From: Oscillatoriophycideae cyanobacterium NC_groundwater_1537_Pr4_S-0.65um_50_18 | GTDB lineage: Bacteria; Cyanobacteriota; Cyanobacteriia; Elainellales; Elainellaceae | DNA: 64,000 nt | Reading direction: 5' to 3' | Assembly (NCBI GenBank): GCA_016208305.1 | Contig: JACQYI010000027.1 | Span: forward strand, 113,514-177,513 | Shown here: in pieces, positions 47,925 through 56,697 of the stretch | Position numbering within the stretch: the first letter of the stretch is position 1 | Layout of the letters: the number at the start of each line of letters is the position of its first letter | Notes under the pieces: generated by a model | Told to the model about the DNA's origin: nothing | The model's database searches: none | The model's input: the letters and a program-made list of their open reading frames with translations, nothing else | Program-made: the position numbers and the translations under genes

Positions 47925-49154
47925 CTAAGCTTTCTCGATCGCCTGAGACTCTGAGATGGGGCGATCGCCCTCCGTTTTCTCGAAGCGAAACAAAAGGATG
48001 AGCAGCGGCAGCAGGCTATTGATGGCAATGAGTCGCACCAAATGCGCCGCAGTAATGGTTTCAATATCGTGATTGAGCGTCAGCGCCACCACAATCATTT
48101 CCGGTGCGCCGCCCGGAGCCGCCACCAGCATACAGGTGAGCCAATCCCAATCCGTTAACCTAAACGCCAGCAAAGCCGTCAAAAATCCTGAGGCGATCGT
48201 TAGGCTCACCGACAGTACCGCAAAGCCAACCATTTGCCCGTGAATTTTGGGTTTGTTGCCCCAATACTCCCCAATGGTGATGCCCAGCAAACTTTGCCCC
48301 ACAATATTCACCAGCCTCGGCGGGCTAAAGTCAAAATCGGGGACGAAAGGCAAACTGGCCAACAGCGGATGGAACACCACGCCTGCCACAAGTGCCCCAA
48401 AAAAAGGCGGCGAAGGCACCTTGAGCCGAATCGCTAGAAAAGCCCCTAACCCAGCCAAGAGTAAGGCGATCGCCAGTAGCTCTAGCTGCATCGGCTCTAG
48501 GTTAATCCAGGCAGGCAAAGCGGGCAGAGGAATAGCATTCTGGACAGCATTCTGGGCAGCCGTTGCCCTAGCCAACAGCGGAATTAAAACCACTACAGTT
48601 GTGACTCGCATCACCTGCACCAGCGATACCAGAGCGACATTTCTGCCATAGTCTGCCGCAAAGCTTGCCATAATGCTAACCCCCCCTGGAACCGTAGCCA
48701 GCAGCGCCGTCAAAAGGCTCGTTTGGCTAAGGCGGGCGTAGAAATAACCGATCGCACTGCCGCTAGAAAGCATGAGCAATGTCAGCAGCAAAAAAATGGG
48801 CAGATGGCTGAGGACGTTCGTTAAATCAGAATTGGCGATCGCAAACCCGATCGTCATACCCACTAGCGCCTGTCCTACCTTGCGAACCGAAGTGTTAGGC
48901 TGACTCGCCACACCCCGCAGCAATCGATAGCCCTGAAGCACCAAGATACCCGCCGCCACACCGCTAAAGATCCAGGCGGTGCCGCCAATTTTAAGATGGG
49001 CTAACCCAAAGCCTAAAGGCAAGGTGAGCAAGAGTTCGAGGCTGAGAATGGCGAGAGATCGCAGAAGCGATGGAGGCAAGGCAGCCGCCTCTACAGAAAC
49101 GGCTGAATGAGATGGGAGGCGATCGCTGAGCAAAACGTCCTGATCGATCGGCAT
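47925..49154 (-). CDS. AbrB family membrane transporter
   Basis: From ATG 49154 (MPIDQDVLLSD) the product has 409 residues; a TTG start at 49223 is possible but less likely. It is strongly hydrophobic with about 10-11 membrane segments in two similar halves, each ending in a Gly-rich segment: TVPGGVSIMASFAADYG in the first and AAPGGAPEMIVVALT in the second. This duplication marks the AbrB/AmoA family (old name 'putative ammonia monooxygenase'), now regarded as membrane transporters. The substrate is unknown. It is unrelated to the AbrB DNA-binding regulators despite the name. Confidence 0.85.
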   Translation of the reverse strand: MPIDQDVLLSDRLPSHSAVSVEAAALPPSLLRSLAILSLELLLTLPLGFGLAHLKIGGTAWIFSGVAAGILVLQGYRLLRGVASQPNTSVRKVGQALVGMTIGFAIANSDLTNVLSHLPIFLLLTLLMLSSGSAIGYFYARLSQTSLLTALLATVPGGVSIMASFAADYGRNVALVSLVQVMRVTTVVVLIPLLARATAAQNAVQNAIPLPALPAWINLEPMQLELLAIALLLAGLGAFLAIRLKVPSPPFFGALVAGVVFHPLLASLPFVPDFDFSPPRLVNIVGQSLLGITIGEYWGNKPKIHGQMVGFAVLSVSLTIASGFLTALLAFRLTDWDWLTCMLVAAPGGAPEMIVVALTLNHDIETITAAHLVRLIAINSLLPLLILLFRFEKTEGDRPISESQAIEKA

Positions 49155-49327
49155 GGTGTTTTTCCAACGCACTTTAAAACACGCCCTAGCGTAGTCTACA
49201 GGTACAAGGGTGAGGAGTGCCAACTTGCAGAGCGATCGCGCCTAAAGACTTGCTTTATCCGTTCACTCTCCGTTAAAACCATAGGGGACGGCTAAAGCAG
49301 CAGATCGCAAATTGAGATTTCGTGGCT

Positions 49328-49378
49328 CGGAGAATGAATTTCTGTAGAGGCAGGACGCTCCCACAAAAATTCATTCCG
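49328..49378. repeat. Imperfect palindrome upstream of the small gene at 49417
   Basis: The arms (49328-49344 and 49363-49378) pair with two mismatches around GAATGAATTT with AAATTCATTC. The centre reads AGAGGCAGGACGCTCCC. It lies in the gap between two divergent genes, so a terminator role is unlikely for either. Confidence 0.5.
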
Positions 49379-49416
49379 AAGAAAGCATAAGAGGTATGGG
49401 TTTGGAGGAATCAAGT

Positions 49417-49623
49417 GTGACCATTTGGGTAAACGAACAGATTGATCCATCAGGTATCATTCGCGCCTGTATTGCGTGCTGCGATTCAGTGCAGGCACAA
49501 GAATGCCACGATTCGTTTCAGGAAAACCTGACTGCCGCGCAAAAACAAGAGGGTTGGGTGGTGCAGATGCGGACGGTCACCTCTTGGGATGAAGTCCCTG
49601 TTAATTCACTCAAGTTAGATTAG
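49417..49623 (+). CDS. Small Cys-containing conserved-type hypothetical protein
   Basis: A 68-residue protein. I choose GTG 49417 (MTIWVNEQIDPSGIIRAC) because GGAGGA stands seven bases upstream; an in-frame ATG at 49396 has no ribosome site. Four Cys lie in the middle (CIACC and then EC ten residues on), which could bind a metal or form disulfides. The ends are mixed charged. No family is recognised. It is divergent from the AbrB-family gene and convergent with the RND pump gene. Confidence 0.6.
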   Translation: MTIWVNEQIDPSGIIRACIACCDSVQAQECHDSFQENLTAAQKQEGWVVQMRTVTSWDEVPVNSLKLD

Positions 49624-49662
49624 GTTCAAGATTTAGCATTGCTGATTGAAACTGTGGAATTT

Positions 49663-49698
49663 GGGTTTGGCAGACACGCGCCTGCCAAACTCAAACCC
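49663..49698. terminator. Hairpin between convergent genes
   Basis: GTTTGGCAG (49665-49673) pairs perfectly with CTGCCAAAC (49682-49690) and flanking GGG with CCC extends the stem with a bulge. It lies between the stop codons of the small gene (49623) and the RND pump gene (49712). There is no clear T-run, so terminator function is plausible but unproven. Confidence 0.45.
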
Positions 49699-49711
49699 AT
49701 AGCCAAATTTC

Positions 49712-52700
49712 CTAAAACTCACGGTGAGAAACAGTCTCTGTTGGCTTGCTGGCGATCGTTGCAGGAATTGTATCCTCAGCGTCAGACCAGCGGCTAAACC
49801 AGTCATGCAGCAGCAGGTAAAAGCAAGGGATAATAAACAGCGTCAGCAGCGTGGCCAGCGCTAGCCCTGAGAAAACCACAATGCCCAACGGCTGCAAGAA
49901 TTCTCCCCCCTGTCCCATGCCCAACGCTAAAGGAAACATTCCTAAAACTGTGGTGATGGTCGTCATGAGAATGGCTCGCAGGCGTTGAGGAGCCGCTTTG
50001 AGAATGGCAATGCGGCGATCGACCCGTTCCCGATCGCGGATCTGATTAGCTAACTCCACCATAATGATGGCGTTGTTCACGACAATACCCACCAACAGCA
50101 CGGCTCCGACAATCACCGTTGCGCCGATCGCCGTTTGAGTCAGGAACAGTCCCCAAATACCACCCGCCAGCGCCAGCGGCAAGGTAAACATGATCACTAG
50201 TGGATCGACCAGGGAATTGTACTGTACTGCCATGACGACAAATACCAGAAAAGCAGCCAACCCTCCGAGCAGGGGCAGCGTCGATTGAATCGAGTCATTG
50301 CTCTGGGCTGCGGCACTAGGCAAACGACTCACGCCTTGGGGCAGCTCAATCCCTTGCATGACACGATCGACTTCAGCTAGCGCATTGCCCAAGCTAGCGC
50401 CCTCATTCAATGAGCCTGCAATCAGAAAAACCTGGCGCTGGTTAATCCGCTGAATCTGTCCGGGAGCTTGTCCCGTCTGAATAGTGGCGACATCACCCAA
50501 TCGGACGAGCTGCCGATCTGTAGTAAACAGCGGTAGCGCTTCTAGCTGCGAGGGACGACGAATATCGTCTTGGTTGAGCTGTACCCGCACATCCACCAGT
50601 CGGTTGCCCCGCTGAAGCTGTGTCGGCACCGAACCTTCGATCGCCGTCGTCAACACATCACCCACATCTTGAATATTGAGATCCAGATCGGCTGCCCGCT
50701 CGCGATCGAGGCGCACTTGCAGTTCAGGCTGACGGCTATCGGCATCGGGACGGAAGCTCGTCAGCTTTGCCTCTTCTTCCAAAGCGCTTAACACCTGCTG
50801 CCCAGCCTGCTCCAGCACGCGAACATCTTCTCCTTGCAAGATGACATCTACATCTGATCGCACCGGAGAGTTGCTCAAGATTAAGCCCCGCACCTGACCC
50901 GGATTCATGCGCAGCCGCGTTCCCACCAGATTAAGCTTGTTTAGCTCTTGGGTGGCGCGAGAAACATAGCGCTCTACATCTGACCCTGGCTTAAGCGTGA
51001 CGGTGCTAGAGGCACGGAGCGAGTTCTCGCTGGTGTTGCTGCCAAACAAAGAGCCGCCCACCGTTGAAAACACATATTCTGTTTCGGGCAGTCCTAGCAA
51101 AATATCGTCTACCTCATCCATCACTTTACGGCTCGTGGCAAGCGGCGTTCCGGGAGGAAACTGAGCATTGAGGTTTGCCTGTCCCGTATTGATTTGAGGC
51201 AGGATTTCTTGAGGAATTTGCCCCAGCATGACCAAACTGCTGCCGCCCAGCAGCAAAAACGTGAGGCAAATGACCAGCAGCCGTCGCCGCAAAATGCGAT
51301 CGAGCATCCGGCCATAGCCTTGGGTTGCAGCATCAAAGCGGCGATTAAAGGCTTGCAAAAACCAAGAGCGACCAATCCCGCTGCTCTTACGAACAGCCAG
51401 CAAACGAGACGCCATCGCCGGCACAATCGTCACTGCTACGAGAATAGAAGCCGCGACCGCAAAGCTGATCGTCAGAATCAGCTCATTGAATAGCAGAGCA
51501 ATAAAGCCACCAATCAGCAGAAACGGCAATACGGCAACCAAGTTGGTTGAAGTCGAAGCCAGCAGCGCCGACTCTACCGATTGACCGCTCCGAGCCGCCT
51601 GCTCAATCATCTGGCGGGCACCCAGCCGCGCTTGAGCATCTTTACCGGGCGTCATGCCTGCATCTTCGGCAATGGTTTCTAGCATGACGATCGAGTTATC
51701 CACTACAATCCCCACGCCCAGCGCCAGCCCGCCCAAGCTGAACACGTTGATAGACAGACCAAAGAGCTGCATGAGAATAATGGCTGCCAGGGTTGCCAGC
51801 GGAATGGCCAAGACAATAATCAAGGTCTGGCGCAGCGACCCCAAGAAAAGCAGTACGGCTAATGCCGCCAATCCTGCTCCAATTAGCCCTGAGCTGGTGA
51901 CGTTGGAAATAGCATTTTGAATAAAGACAGACTCATCTAGGGTCGGCAGCAGCTCCAAATCTGCCGGAATTACGCCACTCTGGCGCAGTTCTTCAATTCG
52001 GCGCTTCACCGCATCAACAACTTCGATCGTGTTGGCATCCGGCTGCTTTTGAATGCTGACCTTAACAGCAGGCTGCTTGTTGAGCGAGACAAAAATCCGC
52101 TGTTCTTCTGTGCCATCAATCACCTCAGCAAAGTTGCGCAAGTAGACCCGCTGATTGGTAGGCACCGAAGTTGTAGAACCTGTACCTGCATCAGAGCTGG
52201 TGGCAACATCGCGACCCTCCACCCTAAAAGATAGGTTCAGCAGTTCCTCAGCGTTCTGAAACCGCCCGATCGCCCGCGTCAACGGCTCTGAGAGTTCGCC
52301 TAAAATTCTTCCGCCTGACACATCCTCGTTGGTTTCTTCCAGCTGAGTCAGGACATCATCCACGCCAATTCCTAGAGATTGCAAGCGATTGAGATCGAGA
52401 ACGACCCGCACTTCTTCAGGCACGCCCCCTGCCACATCTACAGCCGCCACGCCAGAAACCACGCCCAACTCACGAGACAGTTCCTCATCGGCAAATACCC
52501 GCAGCTCAGATGGCTCTAGGGTAGAAGAGGCGATCGCCAGCTCATACACGGGTAACTGCGAAGGATCAACCTTAAATAGCCTGGGAGATTCTACCGTATC
52601 AGGCAAGTTAGACTGTGCCCGGTTGAAGGCCGCCGTCGCATCGTTAAGCGCTTGGTCAATATCGCCACCGGGTTCAAAATACAGGTCTACGTTGACCTGC

Positions 52701-52984
52701 CCTTCTCGCGTCTGCGAGTAAACCTGCACAACCCCTTCGGTAGCTGAAAGCGCCTCTTCTAAGGGCTTGGTGACTTCATCGATCGCCACTTCAGGTGAGA
52801 TTCCAGGCACATCTAGCCGTACCCCAATGCGCGGATAGGTAATAGAAGGCAGCAAATCAACTTGAAGGTTAAAGATGAAGAATACGCCGATGACGATCGC
52901 GGACAGAGACAACATCAAGGTGCCAATATGCTGTCGCACGGCAATAGCGCTGATACTGAAGCCGGAGGATTGAGGAGTCTGCAT
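49712..52984 (-). CDS. RND efflux transporter, AcrB/HAE1-type inner-membrane pump
   Basis: A 1090-residue proton-driven pump of the hydrophobe/amphiphile efflux family. It shows the duplicated layout with 12 membrane helices and two large periplasmic domains; a helix-1 segment IAVRQHIGTLMLSLSAIVIG, the FNRAQSNLPDTVESPRLF porter region, VDNSIVMLETI with the proton-relay-like Asp region of helix 4, and PLALAGGIWGLFLT near the end. With the adaptor gene 122 bp upstream it forms an operon. An outer-membrane TolC-type partner is not in the window. Substrates could be drugs, metals or lipids, and cannot be told here. Confidence 0.95.
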   Translation of the reverse strand: MQTPQSSGFSISAIAVRQHIGTLMLSLSAIVIGVFFIFNLQVDLLPSITYPRIGVRLDVPGISPEVAIDEVTKPLEEALSATEGVVQVYSQTREGQVNVDLYFEPGGDIDQALNDATAAFNRAQSNLPDTVESPRLFKVDPSQLPVYELAIASSTLEPSELRVFADEELSRELGVVSGVAAVDVAGGVPEEVRVVLDLNRLQSLGIGVDDVLTQLEETNEDVSGGRILGELSEPLTRAIGRFQNAEELLNLSFRVEGRDVATSSDAGTGSTTSVPTNQRVYLRNFAEVIDGTEEQRIFVSLNKQPAVKVSIQKQPDANTIEVVDAVKRRIEELRQSGVIPADLELLPTLDESVFIQNAISNVTSSGLIGAGLAALAVLLFLGSLRQTLIIVLAIPLATLAAIILMQLFGLSINVFSLGGLALGVGIVVDNSIVMLETIAEDAGMTPGKDAQARLGARQMIEQAARSGQSVESALLASTSTNLVAVLPFLLIGGFIALLFNELILTISFAVAASILVAVTIVPAMASRLLAVRKSSGIGRSWFLQAFNRRFDAATQGYGRMLDRILRRRLLVICLTFLLLGGSSLVMLGQIPQEILPQINTGQANLNAQFPPGTPLATSRKVMDEVDDILLGLPETEYVFSTVGGSLFGSNTSENSLRASSTVTLKPGSDVERYVSRATQELNKLNLVGTRLRMNPGQVRGLILSNSPVRSDVDVILQGEDVRVLEQAGQQVLSALEEEAKLTSFRPDADSRQPELQVRLDRERAADLDLNIQDVGDVLTTAIEGSVPTQLQRGNRLVDVRVQLNQDDIRRPSQLEALPLFTTDRQLVRLGDVATIQTGQAPGQIQRINQRQVFLIAGSLNEGASLGNALAEVDRVMQGIELPQGVSRLPSAAAQSNDSIQSTLPLLGGLAAFLVFVVMAVQYNSLVDPLVIMFTLPLALAGGIWGLFLTQTAIGATVIVGAVLLVGIVVNNAIIMVELANQIRDRERVDRRIAILKAAPQRLRAILMTTITTVLGMFPLALGMGQGGEFLQPLGIVVFSGLALATLLTLFIIPCFYLLLHDWFSRWSDAEDTIPATIASKPTETVSHREF

Positions 52985-53106
52985 GATGGCGGCTCTGAGC
53001 TGAGAGGTTTGCTGAGGAAGATGACGGGCGCTTTAGGAAGGACATGAGTTTTCGACAGAGCATGCTGTGAATCATGGCCGAACCCTTAAGCGACCCGTCC
53101 AGAACA

Positions 53107-54504
53107 TTACTTGACCCAAGACGTTTCAGAGATAAAGCTAAGACGCACCGAATCACCGTCCTTGAGTTCGCCACTGCTGCGAACCACAAACTGTTCTCCC
53201 GGTTCTAACCCTGAAAGCACTTCTACCTGATCGTCTACCCGATCGCCCAATTGAACCGTTCGAGCCTCTACGGTGGTGCGATCGCCAGCTTTTTTGACCA
53301 CAAATAGCGTTGCAGAATCGGATTCAGCAGGCTGTGATGCTGTACCTGAAGATCTTGCACTTGATGCATTAGAACCCGATGCGGCAGAACCCGATGGCGC
53401 TGCCTCTGAGGCCGCAACTTGCACTGCCGCTTCAGGCACCACAACTTGCTGTCCCGACTGAGGCTCAAAGCTAACCCGCGCTAGCAGCCCCGATCCAATC
53501 TGGCCTTCAGCGTTGGGAATCGTCACCTCAACAGGCACTAGACGAGCGGTAGGATCGGCTGCGGGAGAAATTTGGGTGACGCGCCCTGGAAACGTGCGAT
53601 CGGGAAAAGCATCCAATTTCACCTGCACCGACTGACCCAATCGGATTCTAGCTAGCTCCAACTCCGAAATCTGCACCTGCACTTTAATCTGACTCAAATC
53701 TCCGAGCCGTAAAATTTCGCTGCCAGCCTGAGCCAAATCTCCAGGCTCTAGCACCCGCTCTAGCACAGCCCCTTCTACGGGAGCACGCAATACCGTATAC
53801 GCCTGTCGCTGTTGCGCTTGGGCGACCAAGGCTTCCTGAGAAGAGATGCGACGCTCAGAGGCATCTGCGGCTCTCTGGCGATTGCGTACCTGCTGCTGAG
53901 CCGATCGCACTGCCTGTTCTGCCGTTGCGGCGGCGGTTTGCGCCAGCTCAAATTCTTGCTCGGCGATCGCGCCTTCCTGAAAAAGCAGCTCTAGTCGGGC
54001 AGCATCAGACTGGGCTTGCTGTAGCTCTAGCTGTGCCTGTCTCACTTCTGTCTCAGCTTCACCCACCTCAGCTTGCAGGCTGGCCACATCGGCCTCGCGT
54101 GCCGCTACTTCAGCATCGGCTTCGAGTACGGCTGATGCCAGCAAATTGTCATCCAACTGCGCCACCACCTGACCTTGCTGCACCGGGTTGCCCACATCCA
54201 CCGCTACATCCAAAACTTGTCCTTCAACTTGCGATCGCACCGAAACCTGGCGATAGGGCAATGTTGTTCCGGTATAGGCTTGACCTCGTTCTAACTGAGA
54301 CTCACGGGCAACGGCCACATCTACAGCAACGGCTCTGGGCTGTTGCGATCGGGGGGCTGGAGTTTGGGCATCTCCGGGCGGAATTAAGGCACAGCCCGCA
54401 GGCAAGAGGGCTGGCAGTAGAAACAGTCCAGTCAACCAAACACGGCTCAACGTGGCAGAAGGCCGTAACCGATTTGCGGATTTCGAGGTCGAGGGTGGCA
54501 GCAT
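53107..54504 (-). CDS. RND efflux periplasmic adaptor (membrane fusion protein), lipoprotein
   Basis: From ATG 54504 (MLPPSTSKS) it has 465 residues; an upstream ATG at 54555 is open but would place 17 extra residues before the signal peptide. The signal peptide ends in a lipobox LLPAGC, so the protein is lipid-anchored. Then come the barrel-sandwich half [20 protein letters not shown], a long coiled coil rich in Ala, Gln and Glu (about 100-220), the second lipoyl half [18 protein letters not shown], and the beta-barrel part. An Ala/Ser-rich insert (about 340-370) interrupts the membrane-proximal domain. It links the RND pump to an outer-membrane channel. Confidence 0.93.
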   Translation of the reverse strand: MLPPSTSKSANRLRPSATLSRVWLTGLFLLPALLPAGCALIPPGDAQTPAPRSQQPRAVAVDVAVARESQLERGQAYTGTTLPYRQVSVRSQVEGQVLDVAVDVGNPVQQGQVVAQLDDNLLASAVLEADAEVAAREADVASLQAEVGEAETEVRQAQLELQQAQSDAARLELLFQEGAIAEQEFELAQTAAATAEQAVRSAQQQVRNRQRAADASERRISSQEALVAQAQQRQAYTVLRAPVEGAVLERVLEPGDLAQAGSEILRLGDLSQIKVQVQISELELARIRLGQSVQVKLDAFPDRTFPGRVTQISPAADPTARLVPVEVTIPNAEGQIGSGLLARVSFEPQSGQQVVVPEAAVQVAASEAAPSGSAASGSNASSARSSGTASQPAESDSATLFVVKKAGDRTTVEARTVQLGDRVDDQVEVLSGLEPGEQFVVRSSGELKDGDSVRLSFISETSWVK

Positions 54505-54555
54505 GAGTCTACGCGGTGTTGAGAGACACAAAAAATGGACAGTTTCAGCATACAT

Positions 54556-54867
54556 TAAGTTTTGTGAAGGAATCTCTTCCCCAAGTCGTAGCCCTCAAGT
54601 CTTAGCTTGAGATTGCAGAGAGAACACACGACTGCCTGTTATTAAAATTGTCGTCGATGACGGCTAGCCCCGGCTTTTGATTACAGTTTTGTAATTTGTG
54701 GGACGGCAATGCTGATGTTACAAAGTAAAGGAAGACGAGTGACAGCCGAAACGCTTCTCTCTCAAGCGGGTCTTTCAAGATTTGGGGCTGAGTTTCCTGT
54801 GGGCGTGCGCCTGCAAAAACTCATGCCAAGAAACCATCCCTACCGAGAATTGATCTAAGGTTGACAC
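54556..54867. other. 312 bp region between divergent genes
   Basis: Contains the promoters of the adaptor/pump operon (minus) and of the hydrolase gene (plus). No gene or clear operator was recognised. Confidence 0.35.
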
Positions 54868-55725
54868 ATGAAGCAAGAAATCATCGATCTATTTGACGAG
54901 TACACCCACAAGGCGCTACCCCGACGGGTCTTTTTCAAGCGGCTTGTGGTTTTGGCGGGCGGTACTGCCGCTGCTACAGCGCTGCTGCCGCTGCTAGAAA
55001 ATAACTATGCCAAAGCGAGCATGGTGGCAGAAGATGACCCTCAACTCAGCATTGAAACTGTCACCTATCCCGGTGCGGATGGAACCCTGAGTGGTTACTT
55101 AGCTAGACCCAAAGCAGCATCAGAAGATCTGCCAAAGGTCATCGTGATTCACGAAAATCGGGGTCTTAATGCCTATGTTAAAGATGTAGTGCGTCGGACA
55201 GCGCTAGCAGGCTATGAAGCCTTAGGAACCGACTTCCTTTCTACCGTAGGTGGCACACCTACAGATGAAGACAAGGCGCGTGAGATGATTAGCGCTCTGG
55301 ATGCTCAGCAAACGCTAGGAAACCTCAAAGCTACCCTGACGTTTTTGCAGAGTCGGGGGAGCGGTAAGGTGGGATGTGTCGGGTTTTGCTGGGGAGGCGG
55401 CATGACCAACCAATTGGCAGTCAATGCTCCTGACTTGGGCGCGGCTGTGGCCTTTTATGGCTCTGTGCCCGCAGCAGAGTCCGTCCCCAATATTCAGGCA
55501 CCGCTCTTGCTGCACTATGCCGGACTGGACGAGCGGATTAACCAAGGGATTCCTGCCTATGAAGCAGCGTTACGCACCGCAGGGAAAACCTATACCATCT
55601 GTATGTACGGAGAAGTCAATCACGCCTTTCATAATGACACCAACGAAGCTCGGTATGATGCCAACGCCGCCCAGCTTTCTTGGGAGCGAACGATCGCCTT
55701 TTTCGACTACTTTTTAAAGAGCTAA
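54868..55725 (+). CDS. Dienelactone hydrolase family protein
   Basis: A 285-residue alpha/beta-hydrolase. The catalytic Cys is in VGFCWGGGM (about residue 174), Asp in GLDERINQG and His in VNHAFHND, which is the Cys-Asp-His triad of dienelactone hydrolase (carboxymethylenebutenolidase). The N-terminus has a short leader, then a twin-Arg (LPRRVFFKRL) and a hydrophobic stretch, so export by the Tat route is likely. Substrate specificity of such exported members is unclear; no chlorocatechol pathway genes are near. It is divergent from the RND adaptor gene. Confidence 0.88.
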   Translation: MKQEIIDLFDEYTHKALPRRVFFKRLVVLAGGTAAATALLPLLENNYAKASMVAEDDPQLSIETVTYPGADGTLSGYLARPKAASEDLPKVIVIHENRGLNAYVKDVVRRTALAGYEALGTDFLSTVGGTPTDEDKAREMISALDAQQTLGNLKATLTFLQSRGSGKVGCVGFCWGGGMTNQLAVNAPDLGAAVAFYGSVPAAESVPNIQAPLLLHYAGLDERINQGIPAYEAALRTAGKTYTICMYGEVNHAFHNDTNEARYDANAAQLSWERTIAFFDYFLKS

Positions 55726-55818
55726 GCCTCTCATTTGGATCTCTTGCATAGAATCGTTGCGCGGCAGAGTCGTGCAACGATTTATGCTTTCAGCAACAGC
55801 ATTCACGCAAAAGATTTA

Positions 55819-56580
55819 ATGACCAGCCGCGCTGAAAAAATACGAGTTCTGATTTTAGGGGGCACAGGCGACGCTGTAGAACTTGCCGCCCAAGCCTCAG
55901 CCATTCCCCAACTTGAGGTAATGACCTCTCTGGCCGGACGAACCCGCCAGCCTTCTGCACCAGCAGGCAACTCGCGCATCGGCGGATTTGGTGGCGCTAC
56001 CGGACTCACAACCTATTTGCAAGCGCAAGGCATTAACTTACTGATCGATGCCACCCATCCCTTTGCAGCACAAATCTCTTGGAATGCGGCGATCGCTGCC
56101 GCTGAAGCCCATATTCCTCACCTAATGCTGGTGCGTCCTATGTGGCAAAAGGCGCTAGGCGATCGTTGGATTGAAGTAGATAGCGTAGAGGCAGCAGCAG
56201 CAGCAATTCCTGAAGGGGCAAAGCGAGTCTTTTTGACGATCGGCAGACAGCAGTTGGCACCCTTTGCGCCGCTCTATTCAACTTGGTTTCTCATCCGCTC
56301 GATCGATCCGCCAGAGCCACCCTTGCCTTTAGGAAAAATTCTGCTCGATCGCGGGCCGTTTAGCCTGGAACAGGAGCGATCGCTGTTGCAAGACTATCAA
56401 ATTGATGCGATCGTCAGCAAAAACAGCGGCGGCGACGCCACCTATGCCAAGGTCATTGCGGCACGAGAGCGAAACATCCCGATCGTCATGGTGCAGCGGC
56501 CTGCGATGCCCGTAGCCGATCAGGTTTCAGAGGTGGATAGCGCTCTAGACTGGCTCAAGCAACAAATATCAAAGTTATAG
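55819..56580 (+). CDS. cobK: Precorrin-6A/cobalt-precorrin-6A reductase
   Basis: From ATG 55819 the protein has 253 residues; an in-frame start at 55735 would overextend it. It reduces precorrin-6A (or the cobalt form) with NADPH on the route to cobalamin. Family marks are ILGGTGDAVELA at the start, LIDATHPFAAQIS, KRVFLTIGRQQL, FLIRSIDPPEP and VSKNSGGDATYAKVIAARE. No other cob/cbi genes are in the window and no cobalamin riboswitch was recognised upstream. Confidence 0.93.
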   Translation: MTSRAEKIRVLILGGTGDAVELAAQASAIPQLEVMTSLAGRTRQPSAPAGNSRIGGFGGATGLTTYLQAQGINLLIDATHPFAAQISWNAAIAAAEAHIPHLMLVRPMWQKALGDRWIEVDSVEAAAAAIPEGAKRVFLTIGRQQLAPFAPLYSTWFLIRSIDPPEPPLPLGKILLDRGPFSLEQERSLLQDYQIDAIVSKNSGGDATYAKVIAARERNIPIVMVQRPAMPVADQVSEVDSALDWLKQQISKL

Positions 56581-56605
56581 CTGTACTCGCGACGGTGAAG
56601 ACAGA

Positions 56606-56642
56606 AACATTTTTGCGGGCACTCTGCGCCCGCAAAAATGTT
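56606..56642. repeat. Perfect 15 bp palindrome between convergent genes
   Basis: AACATTTTTGCGGGC (56606-56620) pairs with GCCCGCAAAAATGTT (56628-56642), loop ACTCTGC. It lies between the ends of cobK and the C1 peptidase gene. In both directions A follows the G+C core, so it is not a classical Rho-independent terminator, though a bidirectional role is possible. Confidence 0.7.
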
Positions 56643-56697
56643 CTAGGTCTAATGGTGCCAGCGATGTAAGCCAGCGAAGGTGTGAAAAACAGCCGGA

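Noticed and set aside
53925..54506. 193-codon plus-strand frame inside the RND adaptor gene
   Set aside because: Antisense to the coiled-coil part; its Pro/Leu/Arg-rich product has no domain.
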